A stretch of 64,000 nt of DNA from Heliocidaris tuberculata (GCA_025618425.1 CM046836.1:17824743-17888742); one strand, 5' to 3'; shown: positions 34,799 through 48,300, numbered from the stretch's first letter. Notes: generated from the letters alone by a model not told the origin. Made by a program: numbers and translations.

Positions 34799-35117
34799 TG
34801 TTCATCCAAAGCACATTCATGAATCAAAAGAAGAAAGGTATGGTTGGGTGACACTATTAAGTCAACTGCAATGAATCACAACATGTACAGTATGGCTGCT
34901 TGTAAAAACTCACCCACTGCAGTGTACAGGTAAACTACAATCTCTAAGAACATTACAAATCTTCGACAAAATCATTCAGTAGTAGTCTAGTAGCTTCTGT
35001 ATCACATACAAAAACATATATCACAAAGGTATAATATAATAGTAGCTATGAAAACAAGTGAAAAGAAAAATAAGAGAGAGGCTAAGAGAGTCGCCTGTTA
35101 AGCGAGCACCTCTATAG
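34799..35117. other. Upstream flank of LINE leader
   Basis: Noncoding, probably the 5' untranslated region of the minus-strand LINE plus unique sequence. It ends in CTCTATAG, the target duplication of the next element. Confidence 0.45.
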
Positions 35118-35504
35118 CAGTGGCGGATTCAGGGGGGGGGCAATCCCGGCCCTTGCCCCCCCCCCCTCCCTTTTGAGGGAAAACAATGGAATGTGCCCCC
35201 CCCCCTTTCGAGCAGAAAACCCTTTTTTTTTTCCTTTTTTTTTTTTTTGCTTGTCAGAGAATTATGGAGGGGAACTGGACCCCATAACCCCCCCCCCCCA
35301 CTGAGCGACTTTTGGAGGGCTAGCGAAAATTTTTTTTTTTTGCTCCCCCCCCCCCCCCCCCCCCCCCCCCCCACTTAGCGACTTTTGGAGGGCTGGCGAG
35401 AGACCAAAAAAATATGGGTCTCCCTCCAAGCAGTTTCCCAAAGTTGACAATCCTGCATTTGTGTGCCCCCCCCCCCCTTATACGAAATCCTGGATCCGCC
35501 CCTG
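35118..35504. mobile_element. hAT-like MITE with perfect 8-bp target duplication
   Basis: The termini are CAGTGGCGGATTCAGG and GGATCCGCCCCTG. CTCTATAG flanks both sides (35110-35117 and 35505-35512). It carries the family blocks GCTTGTCAGAGAATTATGG, GAGCGACTTTTGGAGG, and AAAGTTGACAATCCTGCA, with C runs up to about 30 bases. It is noncoding. Confidence 0.92.
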
Positions 35505-36509
35505 CTCTATAGTACCAAAAGTGTTCCATCCTGTATCTCATGTATTCAAAAGTACATATATATACAAAATAAACAATACAGATTTGAAGACAAACTAAGA
35601 GTAATCAAGAAAAATATGAAAGTTTTTTTTTTTTAATACAACAAAACTAAGATAGAACAAGAACAAATACCACAAAATACAAACGATTTAACAGTAAATT
35701 TACAGCTGACAAAAAAAAAAAAAAAATGAGTGAAACACTTTAGAAAATAACAGCATATTCCGGGGTTAATCATAATCATCTAAACGTTTTGTTGATGACG
35801 TGTACATCAACTGTTATTTTGGATTATTCAGTGACAATTTAAAAGCATGTTACGACCGGCTGTTTCTTTGATTCACACTAAGCATCTCATGTATTCAAAA
35901 GTACGACTAGCAGCATCGTTAAATACTTATAGGTAATGTTTAGTTTTGGTAAGCCCTCAAAAACTTGTCAGATTTATTGGATTTTCGCTGATAAATAGCA
36001 AGATACTAGCAATACAAAGATGCTGTGAAGATTTCACGTACTAAAGTGGCATGTTAAACAAATGAGAGGCAAAAAATAATTTAGGTGCCCAGTAAACTAA
36101 CAATTGCAGCGTGCACTGTACACCGTATACGCGTTAAGACCCACGCACAGTGACTCACATGCTATCTCTGTGCGAAGCCTCGAGATTGCTGTACGGGGAG
36201 CCGTCGGGGTGGAATGGTCCTAGCGTATATAGGGCAGTATATAGCCGTGATGGTAAAATTCACCGGAAATCGTTGATGGAATACCAGATGATCTCGTACA
36301 AACTTCTTTTGATTCTTGGAAAACAGAATGAGACTATGTTTAACACGTTTCTTTCCGATTTCTTTTTTGCTACCAAAACTGTACATGAGCTTTAAGAGAG
36401 CCATTAATTCGGAATCTTGTGTCAAACGAATGAATCAGTCTAGTGAACAAATATTTCAAGTAATCGGGTGCGAGATCGTGAAGACATTATACACCTGGAG
36501 CATTCTACC
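35505..36509. other. Noncoding stretch, no gene recognised
   Basis: AT-rich, with A and T homopolymers near 35623 and 35711. A plus-strand frame of 81 codons at 36150-36395 shows no domain or signal peptide and is not supported as a gene. Confidence 0.45.
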
Positions 36510-38238
36510 CCGGGGGGGGGGGGGTACTCACGTATATTGGGTATACGGGGATGTGCCGCTGGGAAGGGTGACTTTTTGAAGAAAGATCCTTAGACATGGG
36601 TCCCCTTTTCATTAAAAAGATCCTTAGACATGGGTCCCATTTTCCCCCAAAAAATCCTTAGACATGGGTCTCTTATCCCGGCTCTTATCATTTGTTTCAT
36701 TCCTCTCTTTTCTCCCTCATTTGTCCGGGATTTTCGGATTTGCACCCAAATACTCGAGGTAATCGAGCCTACATTGCAAATGCCTACTTAGCTATACGTA
36801 GAACGTACCCCGGAAGTACCACGTATTATTTATTACATTATGCGCGCTAGGCGCCAGGCCAAGCGCCCGAGCTTGGAATTGGGGATATGGATCCGAGCTT
36901 CGTATGCGTAGTACATGCGGCAGCTTCAGTAACTGCGGGACTGCGCCGAGCCCGAGCTAGCTAGCTGCGCTGCATATATCATAATGCCTGCGCAGCGCGC
37001 GATATGCCATTACACAACGTCAGTGGCGGCACCAAGGGGGGGGGGGGGGGGGGGGCATTTGCCCCCCCCAGTCAGAAGCTTTGCCCCCCCAGTTGCCCCC
37101 CCCCCCAATAATTTTCGGAGTGAAAAAAAATAAAAGGGTGGAAAATGAAAAAGAAAAAAGGAAAGAAAAAAGTGAAAAAGGAATGGAGAAAAGAAGGAAA
37201 AAGAAAGAAAACGGAAACTTGGAAAGCAGTGGCGGCATCAAGGTGGGGGGGGGGCATGGGGCAAATTTATTCGCTCAGCTCGTGTAAATATCCTCATATT
37301 TGGGTAGTTTTATAGCCAAATAATCATTTCTGTACATTTTCACCACAAAAAGTTTCAAAATTTTTGCCCGTTCGCAATGTATAACTACCACCTTATTATC
37401 GGGCAGCAAGATGCTCAAATGTCCTCATATCTGGGTAGTTTCATAGCCGAATATAATTTCTGTACATTTTCACGACAAAAAGTGTTCGCAATAAATAACT
37501 ACCACCTCATAATTGGGCAGCAAGATGCTCAAATGTCCTCATGCATATTGGGGTAGTTTTATAGCCGAATAATTATGTAATTTCTGTACATTTTTACTAC
37601 GAAAAATGTCAAAATTTTTGCTCGCTCGCTTCGCTCGCTCGCAGTATATAACTAACACCTCTTTATAATCGGGCAGTTCAGCTAGATGCTCAAAATGTCG
37701 TCATATCTGGGTAGGTTTATAGCCGAATATTCTGTACATTTTCACTACAAAAAGTGTCAAAATTTTTTTTGTCCGCCCTTGCCCCCCCCCAACATTTTAT
37801 TTTGCCCCCCATTTGCCCCCCCCCCCCACTTTAAAAATCCTGGTGCCGCCACTGCACAACGTGCGTCTTCACGCACGGCTAGGCTAGCTGCGACATGGTA
37901 AAACGAACATCGACGTCGGGATCACCCCCCGGATCACCCCCTTATCACTTGTAAACTACTTGTAAACCCAAAACTACATGTAGTATGGTACAGATTACTA
38001 ATGAGTAATAAACAATTTTATCAAGAATCTGCAAAATGTTTGGCCATTGCATTATATTACAGCTAAAATATGTAATATTTAAAGTTCGAAATCCTTAGAC
38101 ATGGGTCTATTTTTCACAAAAAATCCTTAGACGTAGGTGCCTATTTACAGCAAAAGGACCCTTGGATGTGGGTATGGGTCTGGAGTTCTCAGCCGCACAC
38201 CCCCGTCCGATTATAATCTGAGTACCCCCCCCCCCCCA
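36510..38238. mobile_element. TIR element with GGGGGTACTCA ends, interrupted by a hAT-like element
   Basis: The left end (G run then TACTCACGTAT, and further ACGGGGATGTGCCGCTG) matches the complement of the right end (GCAGCCGCACACCCCCGTCC-like, then GAGTACCCCC). Both subterminal regions carry tandem copies of ATCCTTAGACATGGGTC: three on the left (36588-36680), and two or three variants on the right (38092-38180). The hAT-like element at 37021-37854 is inserted within it. It is noncoding. Confidence 0.75.
37021..37854. mobile_element. Nested hAT-like element with internal minisatellite
   Basis: The termini are CAGTGGCGGCACCAAGG and CCTGGTGCCGCCACTG. CACAACGT flanks both sides (37013-37020 and 37855-37862). 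A second left terminus (CAGTGGCGGCATCAAGG) occurs inside at 37227, suggesting a copy formed by nested insertion or partial duplication. Between 37288 and 37760 a unit of about 120-130 bases, beginning near TCCTCATAT and containing GGGTAGTTTTATAGCC and TTCTGTACATTTTCAC, is repeated four times. Confidence 0.88.
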
Positions 38239-38344
38239 TACAACATCGCAATAGTATAAGAGTGGCATGATAAGGAGACAACATAATATTTTCAAAATCT
38301 TAATACAGGATTTGCAGATCGTTATTCGTTGGGAAACCATTCGG

Positions 38345-38470
38345 GCTTTATAGTAATTGTGTTGTTTCTGCATTCGCCTACAAACTGACTCTGATCGGAC
38401 CCAGGTTCGAATCTCAGTCACGTCTTTCGGAAGGTGACGTTAAAGGTCGGTCCAGACGTAAATAATCATA
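38345..38470 (+). repeat. tRNA-derived SINE fragment
   Basis: It contains a box-B-like GGTTCGAATCTCAGTC followed by CTTTCGGAAGGTGACGTTA and AAGGTCGGTCC, a tail typical of tRNA-derived SINEs in marine invertebrates. The box A region upstream is degraded. It abuts the LINE fragment to the right. Confidence 0.5.
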
Positions 38471-39060
38471 ATTATTTGATTGATACACGTCTGTAAAAAC
38501 CCAATCAAATATTATGAACAAACCATTTTTATGCCATCTGCCATTTCTTAATTCATCAGCAATTTGTACTCTGAACACTAATATAGTATCATCAGCATAC
38601 ATAGCATACAAATGCAGTTAAGATCAGTAAAAGCAGATGGTAAATTATTTATGTAACTTACAAACATCAGTGGCCCCAATATTGAGCACTGTGGTACCCC
38701 AATGGTAACTGGGGCAAGTGATGACATTCTCTCACCTATTTTAGCAGAATTTTTAAATATTTTCTTTGGACTCTATCTCCTAAATGAGACCTAAACCACT
38801 TTAACTCATGACCCTTGACACCATGTCATATAACTTTTCTAATAATATATGGTGGTCAACTGTGTCAAATGCCTTCTTTAGATCAACAAAAACTGCTCCA
38901 GTTACATATTCTTCATTCATATCTCTTAAAACGTGATCAGTGCCATATATCAGAGCAGTTTGAGTTAAATGAAGTGGTCTAAATCAAGAATGCTCCTTTG
39001 ATCAAACTTTTCTTTGTAGAAATTGGTAGAGTTAATTATGAACTGCTCTTTCCAATAATT
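38471..39060 (-). pseudogene. LINE reverse transcriptase core fragment
   Basis: Minus-strand reading from about 39060 gives TGAVFVDLKKAFDTVDHHIL (RT motif with the KAFDTVDH block), then GVPQCSILGPLMF, and a YADD box (MYADDTILVF near 38580). Several stops and shifts break it. No endonuclease or C-terminus remains. It is of CR1/L2/Jockey-like type. Confidence 0.72.
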
Positions 39061-41477
39061 AGAAATAATAGAAATACTTTATGATAATAATATATTCATG
39101 GCAGTTTGAAAGAATTATGACATCGTATAACGATGAAAAAGTTTGATGCAATGAAATAATGGTATAAGAATATGAAACAGTTAGCATCAATAGCACATTC
39201 ATGGTAATTATATAATTTTGATCAAGAAGTTTAAGAATGGGCTTTTGCGTGCTCGTATACTTGATTGTTTGATATAAGATACAAAGAGAGCGAGTATATG
39301 ACAGACAGAGGGTTCTTAAATGTAATAAAGAAAAACTATTTTTAAAAAGTATACCATTTTCTGGAAAATAGCATTAATGAAATTTTAAAGATAGTATAAT
39401 TTATAACATATCAACAAAAATGTGATAAAAAAAAGAAAAAAACTGCCTTCTCCTAGACATCCATAAAACGTTCACTTCAAATTTTGCTAAGTTTAAATTG
39501 TAATGTACGTTAGCAGTGCGTCATTGGAATTAGATATTGATTTATTTAATTGCTGGTAAAAGAATAAAGAAAATGCACCTTTATTATACTTTTCAAATAT
39601 ATATATATGTGCCGTCTTTAAAGTTTATTCGATTTGCTTATCATGCTTATGTTTTACTATAATGTACTATCCGTAATATGTTGTCTGATTTCATGAAAAC
39701 CCTGTTATGTCAGGATTTCATTCAAATAAACGATTTTATTTTATTTAATTTACGAGGTCGATAAATAATTTTCTATTATTTGTAAACTGTAATGATTAAA
39801 ATGCCGACATAATAAATGTTTTAACATATCATTATTTTCAAATCGGATAAGAGTATTGTTTTTCTTATATTGTCTTAAATCTTTGTTGATTACACTGGTC
39901 CTCATATAGCCAACTTCATCATATTCATCTCTCTTTGCCCAGTACCATGTCCCCCCCCCCCTCCCCCAAAAAGAAAGAATTACAATTTAGATATGGATGA
40001 AGAAATAAATATGAAAAGTCATAGTGGATTATGAAACTATAACCTTTTTTATACTAGTCAATGTGCTTCCAAAATGAACGAATTCAAATGATGTACATAA
40101 TTATCCACATGAGGCACTGGAGTAGACAATTCTACACCAGTATAAGTTGAAACATGATGTATTCTTCATTCTTAGTTCGTATTTGTATTTACAAGGGTGA
40201 TATTTCCTTCGGTACCACGAAATATTACCTACAAGTTATTTTCCTGACACCGTACCAAAAAAAAATCATCTTCCGTTTTCCATAATAAACTATTCCAGTA
40301 TCACTGACAATCGAATTTAGTAGACAATACTTGAAAACAAAAATGATTGAGGCTACTTACAGCCTAAGAAGATCATATTCTTTATTAATTGGAACAAATG
40401 AGCAAAACTAAGTAAATTAGTGTATCTCAATTGACTTATTCAATCTAGGAATATCCATGTGTTTTAAGTAAATACACCTGCAAATTTCGATTCTGGCAAT
40501 TTAAAGCCATAAAGTCACTGCCTGCATAAATCAACATGATTTTTGGACTCAATTAGATTGAATACAACTTTCGAATTCTCTTGCTATGCAATAATGCATC
40601 CTTGGTCAGTATGAATAACATCCATTGCAGATGTGTTATAATTTTCATTAATCAAAATGTTATCAAAGGTTAAAACGCTTCCGATATAGATAAATGATTA
40701 AGAAAACCAATAAACGTGGGACTCGTCGTGCTTAATCTCAGTTTCATTGGCGTTCAATTTTGATATAAATGGGACATCATATCAGGCGTAAGTGTGAAAA
40801 TAAAGCTGTACAGCATGTGTATACGAATCTTGTAACCATGTCAAGCGAACAAGAGTGAGTTCCTGTCTTTGTCTAATTGCTACCCCGTGCCATGACTCAA
40901 TCTTATCCAGAAGTAAATACTAAATACATATATTTTTGGTTGCATAAACTCAAAAAGAGACAAATTTAACATTTCAAGACTTTGGTTTCCTTTGGATATC
41001 ATATTGACAGATTATCATACGGTTAAGCTGTCAATAGCATTGCCCGCTTTATTAACCACATGTTATTGTCTGGTGACCTCCAACTATACGGAACCCTTGA
41101 AGTAAGGGAATACCAGGATATAAGCCGTTTCCCGTAATAATTCACGCCGATGGTTCACCACCCCCTTTTCTACCCATTTTCTTTTGAAAGGATATTGATG
41201 TGACACCCAAAATACAAGAGAGCTGGGTAAATAGCAAAGAATGTTGCATCAATAAGGGCACGCTACCGTGACCGAATAATACACTACAACAGAAGAAGAA
41301 GAAAGAAGACTAAGTTTAAGAGATTCCCTCAGGGAAATTTAATAAATGAACTTACATTGTTTCATAGATGTGGAATGATACTATGACAATAGCAAAGGAC
41401 TGGATAATAGCTGGATTTGGGGTCCATTCTTCCAATCACATACTTTACATGTTTGTTCTGTATGCAGATATTTCATA
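39061..41477. other. Noncoding stretch, no gene recognised
   Basis: AT-rich without long open frames. A C run lies near 39950. No repeat family or splice-consistent exon was identified. Confidence 0.5.
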
Positions 41478-42308
41478 TACACTCAGAAAAAAAAAAGAAA
41501 GTGGACGCTCTTTATTGTTCCAAATTTCATATACACCTTCAATAAGATATAATGAAATATGATAATAATAATAATAATATTGGATATTTATATAGCGCTC
41601 ATATCCACCATGAATGGTGCTCAAGGCACTCCAATATTACCTCGGCTCTAGCTAAGCTACCGATTTCGGTGCTCACAGCATTCAAGGAATTCATTCTTGC
41701 CGGTACCCATTTAACACCTGGGTGGAGAGTGGCAAATGTAGATTAATGTCTTGCCAAATATATATCAAATCAAAGAAAAATTAATACTCTGGATGGGCAC
41801 ATTCATTTAACCGTTAGAAGGTCTGATTAAGAAAATTGCAAAAATAGAGCAAGTAGCCATTCAAATGTTAACGAGCACTTCCATCTTCTAGAGTCAAGGT
41901 AAAACAATGAATAGAAAAAAATCATGAGAAACATTTGAATTTGTAGTTGTGCTTGTCAAAAACATGCAGTCCTGAGACTACAGTTTACATCCAGAGCTCT
42001 ATCCTCCTAATTGTTTCTCTTTTTTTCCATCTTTTTTTTTTTGTATTGTTCAACAAGAATGTCTTACAGATGCACATGTTCATTGACGTTTGAATTGCTA
42101 CTTGCTCCATTTCTGCAATTTTCTTAATCAGACCTGTTAACGGTTAAATGAATGTGCCCATCCAAGCGTGAAATTTCAAAACTTGATCTTAATTATTGAT
42201 GGTGGTAGAGTATTAATTTTCCTTTAATTTGATATTTATTTCACTATATTTTATTGACGGTTTATATGAAAACATTAAACAATAAAGAGTGTCCACTTTC
42301 TGAGTGTA
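41478..42308. mobile_element. Mariner/Tc1-like MITE with long inverted arms
   Basis: The ends are inverted: TACACTCAGAAA, then GTGGACGCTCTTTATTG on the left, and the complement (AATAAAGAGTGTCCAC then TTTCTGAGTGTA) on the right, both bounded by TA. Inner arms also pair: GGATGGGCACATTCATTTAA near 41793 and its complement near 42145; GGTCTGATTAAGAAAATTGC near 41820 and its complement near 42112. An (AAT)n-tailed repeat interrupts the left arm. Confidence 0.8.
41558..41755 (-). repeat. L2-like/SINE 3' tail with (ATT)n, inserted in the MITE
   Basis: On the minus strand it ends in a TATATAAATATCCAATATTA-like block followed by (ATT)n. On the plus strand it reads (AAT)n, TATAGCGCTCATATCCACCA and CTCCAATATTACCTCGGCTC. 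A close relative lies at 58053-58170. The open frames across it are shadows. Confidence 0.6.
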
Positions 42309-43943
42309 TTAAAATGGTCAGTGTAGTTATCCCCCATAACAGCATAAGTTTGTATTTGTTCACAAAAATTATTTGTACTAAAAATTGTTTGTTGATATCA
42401 TTTAAAAAACTAGAAAACAAGTTGCAACCCCTCACATGGGGCGCCGTAAACATTTGTGGAATAAAGGCCCAGTCTCTGGTCTTGGGTCCTTCTTTTTTTA
42501 TTTAACACGCATTTGATTTTGTTCATTAATAATAATAAAATACTACTTAGAAGGAAGATTTTAGCCCCTCTTTCACACATGAGGAAGAACTTTCTGCTAA
42601 GTGCTTGGTCTAACTCACTTTGGTCAAAACGCTGGAGTTGGGCCATTTTTTCTCATTATTCAGTTTTAAACCACACGTCGCAAACGTCATATCAATAAGC
42701 AGATTATAAATTTCTCCATAACTTAGTCAAATTCGGGGGAAGGCCTATGTAAAGTGAAAAAAAGACCATTGGTATGAGGTACCTTTACTTTTTATAAAGA
42801 TTTTAAAAAGCAAACAAAATCCGTATCTGCAAGTAATACTCATTTAAATACATGTATAATACAAGAATCAATGGCGAAAAACAAGTAATTTGCAGTTAAA
42901 GGCTAATTTTTATCCTTGTACAAATGAAACTTGTTTCTGATATAACACTTTTAAGGGGGGGGGGGGGAATTATCAGAAACTTCATAATCACGATGATGCA
43001 CAGTATATGAAAATTGATTATGTAAACATTAGGCCTGCAGAAATATTTGAATACAGACATTTTTTGCGTGCTCCTTATAATATTTTTTACTAATTTTAAA
43101 GCTAATGCAAGAGAAAGGTATCCGTGCACCTTCTTCAGCGAGACCTAACGCCACGAGCCAGAATGTGTAACGAATGTGGTCTAGTGGGACAGCAAGGAAA
43201 GGAAAGGTGAGATATAAGTGAAATTTATTTTCACATACTGCTAATATTTCAAAGATTAACTGACTGTTCCCATGGCAACCGTCTATCTAAAAACAACAAC
43301 ATGTTTTTAAGATTTTTTTTTTATATTTTGGGGTAAAAATTTATTCATTTTTTAAATATGGGTTTGAAACAATATTCAGAAGCTAAAATGATATTGTTAT
43401 CTCTTTTATCAGTTTTATGTATATGAACACCATTTTGACAATGGACATCTTAATTGCTTATCCGCAGATTACCCTGCAAAGCATCATAAAAACCCTCTGT
43501 TTTGTGGAAATTTGAGATTTTTTTATATTTGATAACACTTTTAGCAGATGAACTTTTACCTTTTAAGCTGTAATTTTTTATCTTCTAATCATAATTCAGT
43601 GAAACTTGGAGATCCTGTCGGAAGTGATCTTCCGCATGCTTTAGACCTGCAAAAATACATTATATTTCTTTTGGTCCGTATCATTGTAACTGGTAAGGCG
43701 CTATATAGGAAACAACTATTATTATAATTATCATTGTTATAATCATTATAACGATTTCAGTTGCCATGGCAACCGTTATTTAATTAAATGCAATTTTAAC
43801 ATTAAACCCCCCCCCCCCCCGGAGATTCCTTTGAACGTCAGGAATTCAGGGTAAATGTGAGTTAGATATGATACATATAGGCAGTTATGGTATTGGTAAC
43901 TTTATTTTCTCCTTTTACCTTTATTTGTTTAACCGTTTATGTC
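42309..43943. other. Noncoding stretch, no gene recognised
   Basis: It contains a G run near 42955, a C run near 43807, and two short palindromic TTGCCATGGCAACC/GGTTGCCATGGGAAC-like segments near 43270 and 43761. No gene was found. Confidence 0.45.
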
Positions 43944-44512
43944 ACTTATAACAAAACCTCTGTATAGACTTTGTAATTTGAAATGCAAAGCTTGGTGGTT
44001 ACATTTTGCAGAGTGGTCATTAGATATTATTGCTAAAATACATGTATCCGGATATTATGATCTTTCCAACCAAAAAAAAAAGTCTGGAGCTAAATAACAG
44101 TTGGAAAAAACAAACAAAAAGCATCGTGAATCACAACATAATAGTTTTAATAGATCTGACCGATTAAATATTTATAGTTTTTATAATGCTTGTTGAGAAA
44201 ATGGAACATTTTGCGTTAATTATAAATTAAATTAATCACATTCACATGAGAATAACATACACTTGTATTATGTATATCACATTTACATTGATAAAGAAAT
44301 AATAGATAATTCAAATTAATAACATTCACGTGAGAATAACATACACTTGTATTATTGATATCAAATTTACATTGATAAAGAAATAATAGATAATTTAAAA
44401 TGCATATCTTGCTGGTTACATTTTTGCACATTGTATATAATAGAATTTGTGGATATTACTTCATTGCCTGTTTTGTGTTCACATGTACGCTTATTTATAA
44501 TTATGATGATGA

Positions 44513-44550
<38 letters not shown>

Positions 44551-44639
44551 ATCATCATCATCATCATTATAATTATCATTATGATGATGGTGATGATGAT
44601 TAATATTATTTCTATTATTTTAATTATTATTACTGATAC

Positions 44640-44672
<33 letters not shown>

Positions 44673-45307
44673 TACTACTATTATTATTATCATTATTATT
44701 ATTATTATCATCATCATCATCATTATTAATATTATTATTATCATAATTATTATTATTATTATGATATTGATATTATTATATTATTATTATTATTACTACT
44801 ATTATTATCATTATCATTTTATTATTATTATTATTATTATTATAATTATTATTATTATTATTTAATTATATCATTATCACAGCTATCAACTAATCATCAT
44901 CATCATCATTGTCACTATTATCAATTAAGGGTTGAATCGCTGAAAGACAGGGCAAAAGTTTACATATGAATACTCCTCAATGTAAATTTGATATCAATAA
45001 TACAAGTTTATGTTATTCTCATGTGTAATTAATTCAGTTTTGTAATTAACGCAAAAATTTCCATTGTCTCTACAAGCATTATACAAACTTTATAAATTTA
45101 ATTGGCCAGATATTAAAACTTTTATGTTGTGATTCATGTTGCTCATTTGGTCTTTTCCAACTGTTATTCAGATCAAGATTTTTTTTAAGATCATAACATC
45201 CGGATACATGTATTTTAACAATAATATCTAATGACTACTCTGCGAAATGTAACCAGCAAACTACGCATTTCAAAGTACAAAGTCTACACAGAGGCTTTGT
45301 TATAAGT
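43944..45307. mobile_element. Large inverted-repeat element with microsatellite core
   Basis: The left arm starts ACTTATAACAAAACCTCTGT at 43944, and the right arm ends with its complement, GTTATAAGT at 45307. Matching blocks along the arms include AGACTTTGTA, TGGTCATTAGATATTATTG, ACATGTATCCGGATATTATG, CAACAGTTGG-like, and GAATAACATACACTTGTATT. The arms are over 300 bases and diverged. The left arm has an internal tandem duplication of about 85 bases (44231-44400). The centre, about 44500-44935, is an (ATT)n/(ATC)n microsatellite. Isoleucine- and tyrosine-only frames come from it. Confidence 0.82.
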
Positions 45308-48300
45308 TATTTAATTCTTGATTAATCAGATTTCACTTTTATCAATAAACATAAACGTATGTAATCCCATTGTTGTGAATGATGTCCAATCGTCAAAACG
45401 TTTTTATCAAATATTCAATCTTGTAAATTCAAAATTTAAATCACAGTGTCTAAAGCTTACCATCCAAGTAAAGTGAAGCCATTATAGGGACAACGACTTT
45501 GGATTTTAAAAAATGACTTGTTATCAAAATGATAGACTGTATTATTCATATATTTGTTAAGTTCATATACTTGAAGTTATGAGTTATATTTTACATATAA
45601 ATGCTCCTCTCTCTCAAAATGTGCGGACTATGATTCTAAAGATGATGACCAAGCTTTAAAGAAATCCAATAATCATATACAAACAGTTAAAGGTGAAGAT
45701 TTCAAAAGGGTACAATAGGACCCCCTAACTAACTGAAAAAAGGTCACCTCGAATTTCGCCATGAGAGGCCACTTTTTTCTAGTTAACATTTTGAATATAT
45801 AACAGTACATTATAAGGAAGTTAAAAAGTTGTTATCGTTTATTCCTGGTGGGGGTGCATGGATACCCTTTTTACCCTACTAGATAATTGTTTAAGGCGTA
45901 GTGCAATAGAATTGGCAAACAACACACATCGTATGCAGTAATTAAATGTCTGGATGATGATGATGGGGTAATCCCAGTAGGTCAAGAGCCACGAGACCGA
46001 CAGCACACAAAACAGACAACCCACGAGACCAACATTAACATCTCGTTCAAAATGATGACCCCTACAGACCAATCAAAACGGTTGTTTCAAATATGCGATT
46101 GATTGCAAACCTTTGTGATAAGGGCGCCGATTTCCGCGTAAATTTTACGTGGCGATTAGTGGTTAAGGGACCCTTGCCTTCTAACCATACCAGATAAGTC
46201 GGAGAATCGTCTCAATATCCGCCATGATGCCTGAGTTTGATGATTCGTCATAACCAAAGTAAGTGTTTCGTTTCCGTCAAATATAACTCCTGGTATTATG
46301 AATACTGTAGAACGGAACAGGCACCCATGAATCCTTACCTAGTATAACACTTCGTGAGAACATTATCCTGACTAAAGTGAGACTTGAATCCAGTAAAGCC
46401 TTCTGGATTTCTGCAGACAAACCAGACAAAGCAATATTCTATATTACAAACGTTGCTTGGGGAAAGTCTCATGTAATAAACATGAAGAATATCACCAAAC
46501 CTGTGCTAAATCCCATCACCATGCTTCTGGGTTTTCAACTAGACAAATATTGGACCGCACTAAACATAATCCATAGTTTACATCCCATGTTTGCAGATAA
46601 TGCCTACAATTGAAAATTGTGGGTACAACTGAGGGTGTAAATGGTGATATGGTATAAATGGTGATATCCATCACTTGTACCAGATCATCTTCACCACATA
46701 TATCACTGTGAATAATTGTGAACTAAAACCCTGGACTACAGCAATGTTTCGAGTATATTATTTACAATATACGTGTGACAAAGACTGACCGTGGTAGTCC
46801 CCTGTTTGTTCCATTGGTCGACCAAAGAGAGCAACTTGGAGTTCACTTTTTGTTTTTGGCCAGTAGAAATGTAAAACAAATTGGGTGGAAGACAAATCCT
46901 TCCCATTCATTTGTGCCACATACAAAACATACTTGACCTCTTACCCTGTGATGAAGATGCATCAGAGTTTGACTTAACTTTAATTGGCTGAAGATGAGTT
47001 ATAAAGCTAAAAACACCACCACGACTCGAGATTCGGACCCGAAGCCTTCATAGGCATATTATACCAATGCATTATCCACTGTCACGTTCAACTTTGACCT
47101 TGAACTGATCCCTTTGTGACTGATAGTAACTGGAATGTTGATCGTCATAGATTGATTCTGCATTATTATCCTCAATTTAGTCGGAGATAATTATGAATAT
47201 AAATATTATCCTCTAAGCCATAACAATGAACTAAAAATGACTAGTTTGAATTTGACGTTTGTGACCCAGGGGTAAGATTGAACCTTTATCTGACCTTCAG
47301 TTTGTGAACTCGACTTAAATTGAAAAATAACATCATCAAAGCATTCGGCACCACATACCTGTTAAAGACAAATCATATCTAAACAAATTACTGTCCATAA
47401 TGTCAAGTTCAACTTTGACCTTGAATTGATCTCTTCTGACCAATAAATGAATGAATAATCTCAGAGATTAGTTCTACACACCCAAAGCCCTTCATTTAAA
47501 CATTAGACATATATAATAGTTTAAAAATCTAACGTATACACAGTCATGTACATATGTAACAAATTTGACCTTTATTTGACCTTTATGACCTAAACGTGAC
47601 CTTAAATTGCAAAAAGTGCGTTAGAAATGAATTCTACGTCCCTCGAAACCCCTCTTTACATGCAACATACACTAGTATGTGACTTGTAGCTCAAAAGTTA
47701 GGTTTCAATATGGCTACCATGCGCCATTTTGGATTTATGTAAATTATAAAAATTGCTCAAGGTTGGCCAATGGGCAACAAAGCTGAAATTGTTCTAGGAC
47801 CACATAAGATCACAAATAAACAACAACAAAAAAAAAACTTCAGCGTACGCAATTTTTCTAGGTTCGCTATTGACTACATAGGAGTGTCAAATGGACTATA
47901 GTCAGACGGTGGCGTAAGTCCGTTCCGAGGATCAGGAGTGATGATTGCAACAGAAGATTTACGCTAAACGCTCACACTATATATGGTTCACACCCACCCA
48001 CGTCACAAAGCTGAAGAATCAGATACAGACCTCATATGATAAAGGATAATTTTTTGATAATACACGGCAAACGCCACCATGACCACAGTTCCCTAATGAA
48101 TAATCGTGCCAATGAATGTGTGTATGTTTTTTTCCCGCATCACGCTTTGGATGGACGGGTGAACGTATAAGACAAAACCACTTGCTCGCTCATTTTCTTT
48201 CCGTCGGTATTCAGTTGTCGGGAGTAGATGTTTCACTTGTTTTCTCTCCATATAGCCAAGCTTTGTATGATAATCAGCATTTCTCCTGCGGCCCTCGCCT

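Noticed and set aside
36150..36395. 81-codon plus-strand frame in unique sequence
   Set aside because: No signal peptide, domain or splice-consistent neighbour. Its length is expected by chance.
44367..44865. Long isoleucine/methionine-rich frames that look like membrane proteins
   Set aside because: They are translations of the (ATT)n/(ATC)n microsatellite.
46377..46613. 78-codon plus-strand frame
   Set aside because: No recognisable domain and no fitting splice sites or neighbours.
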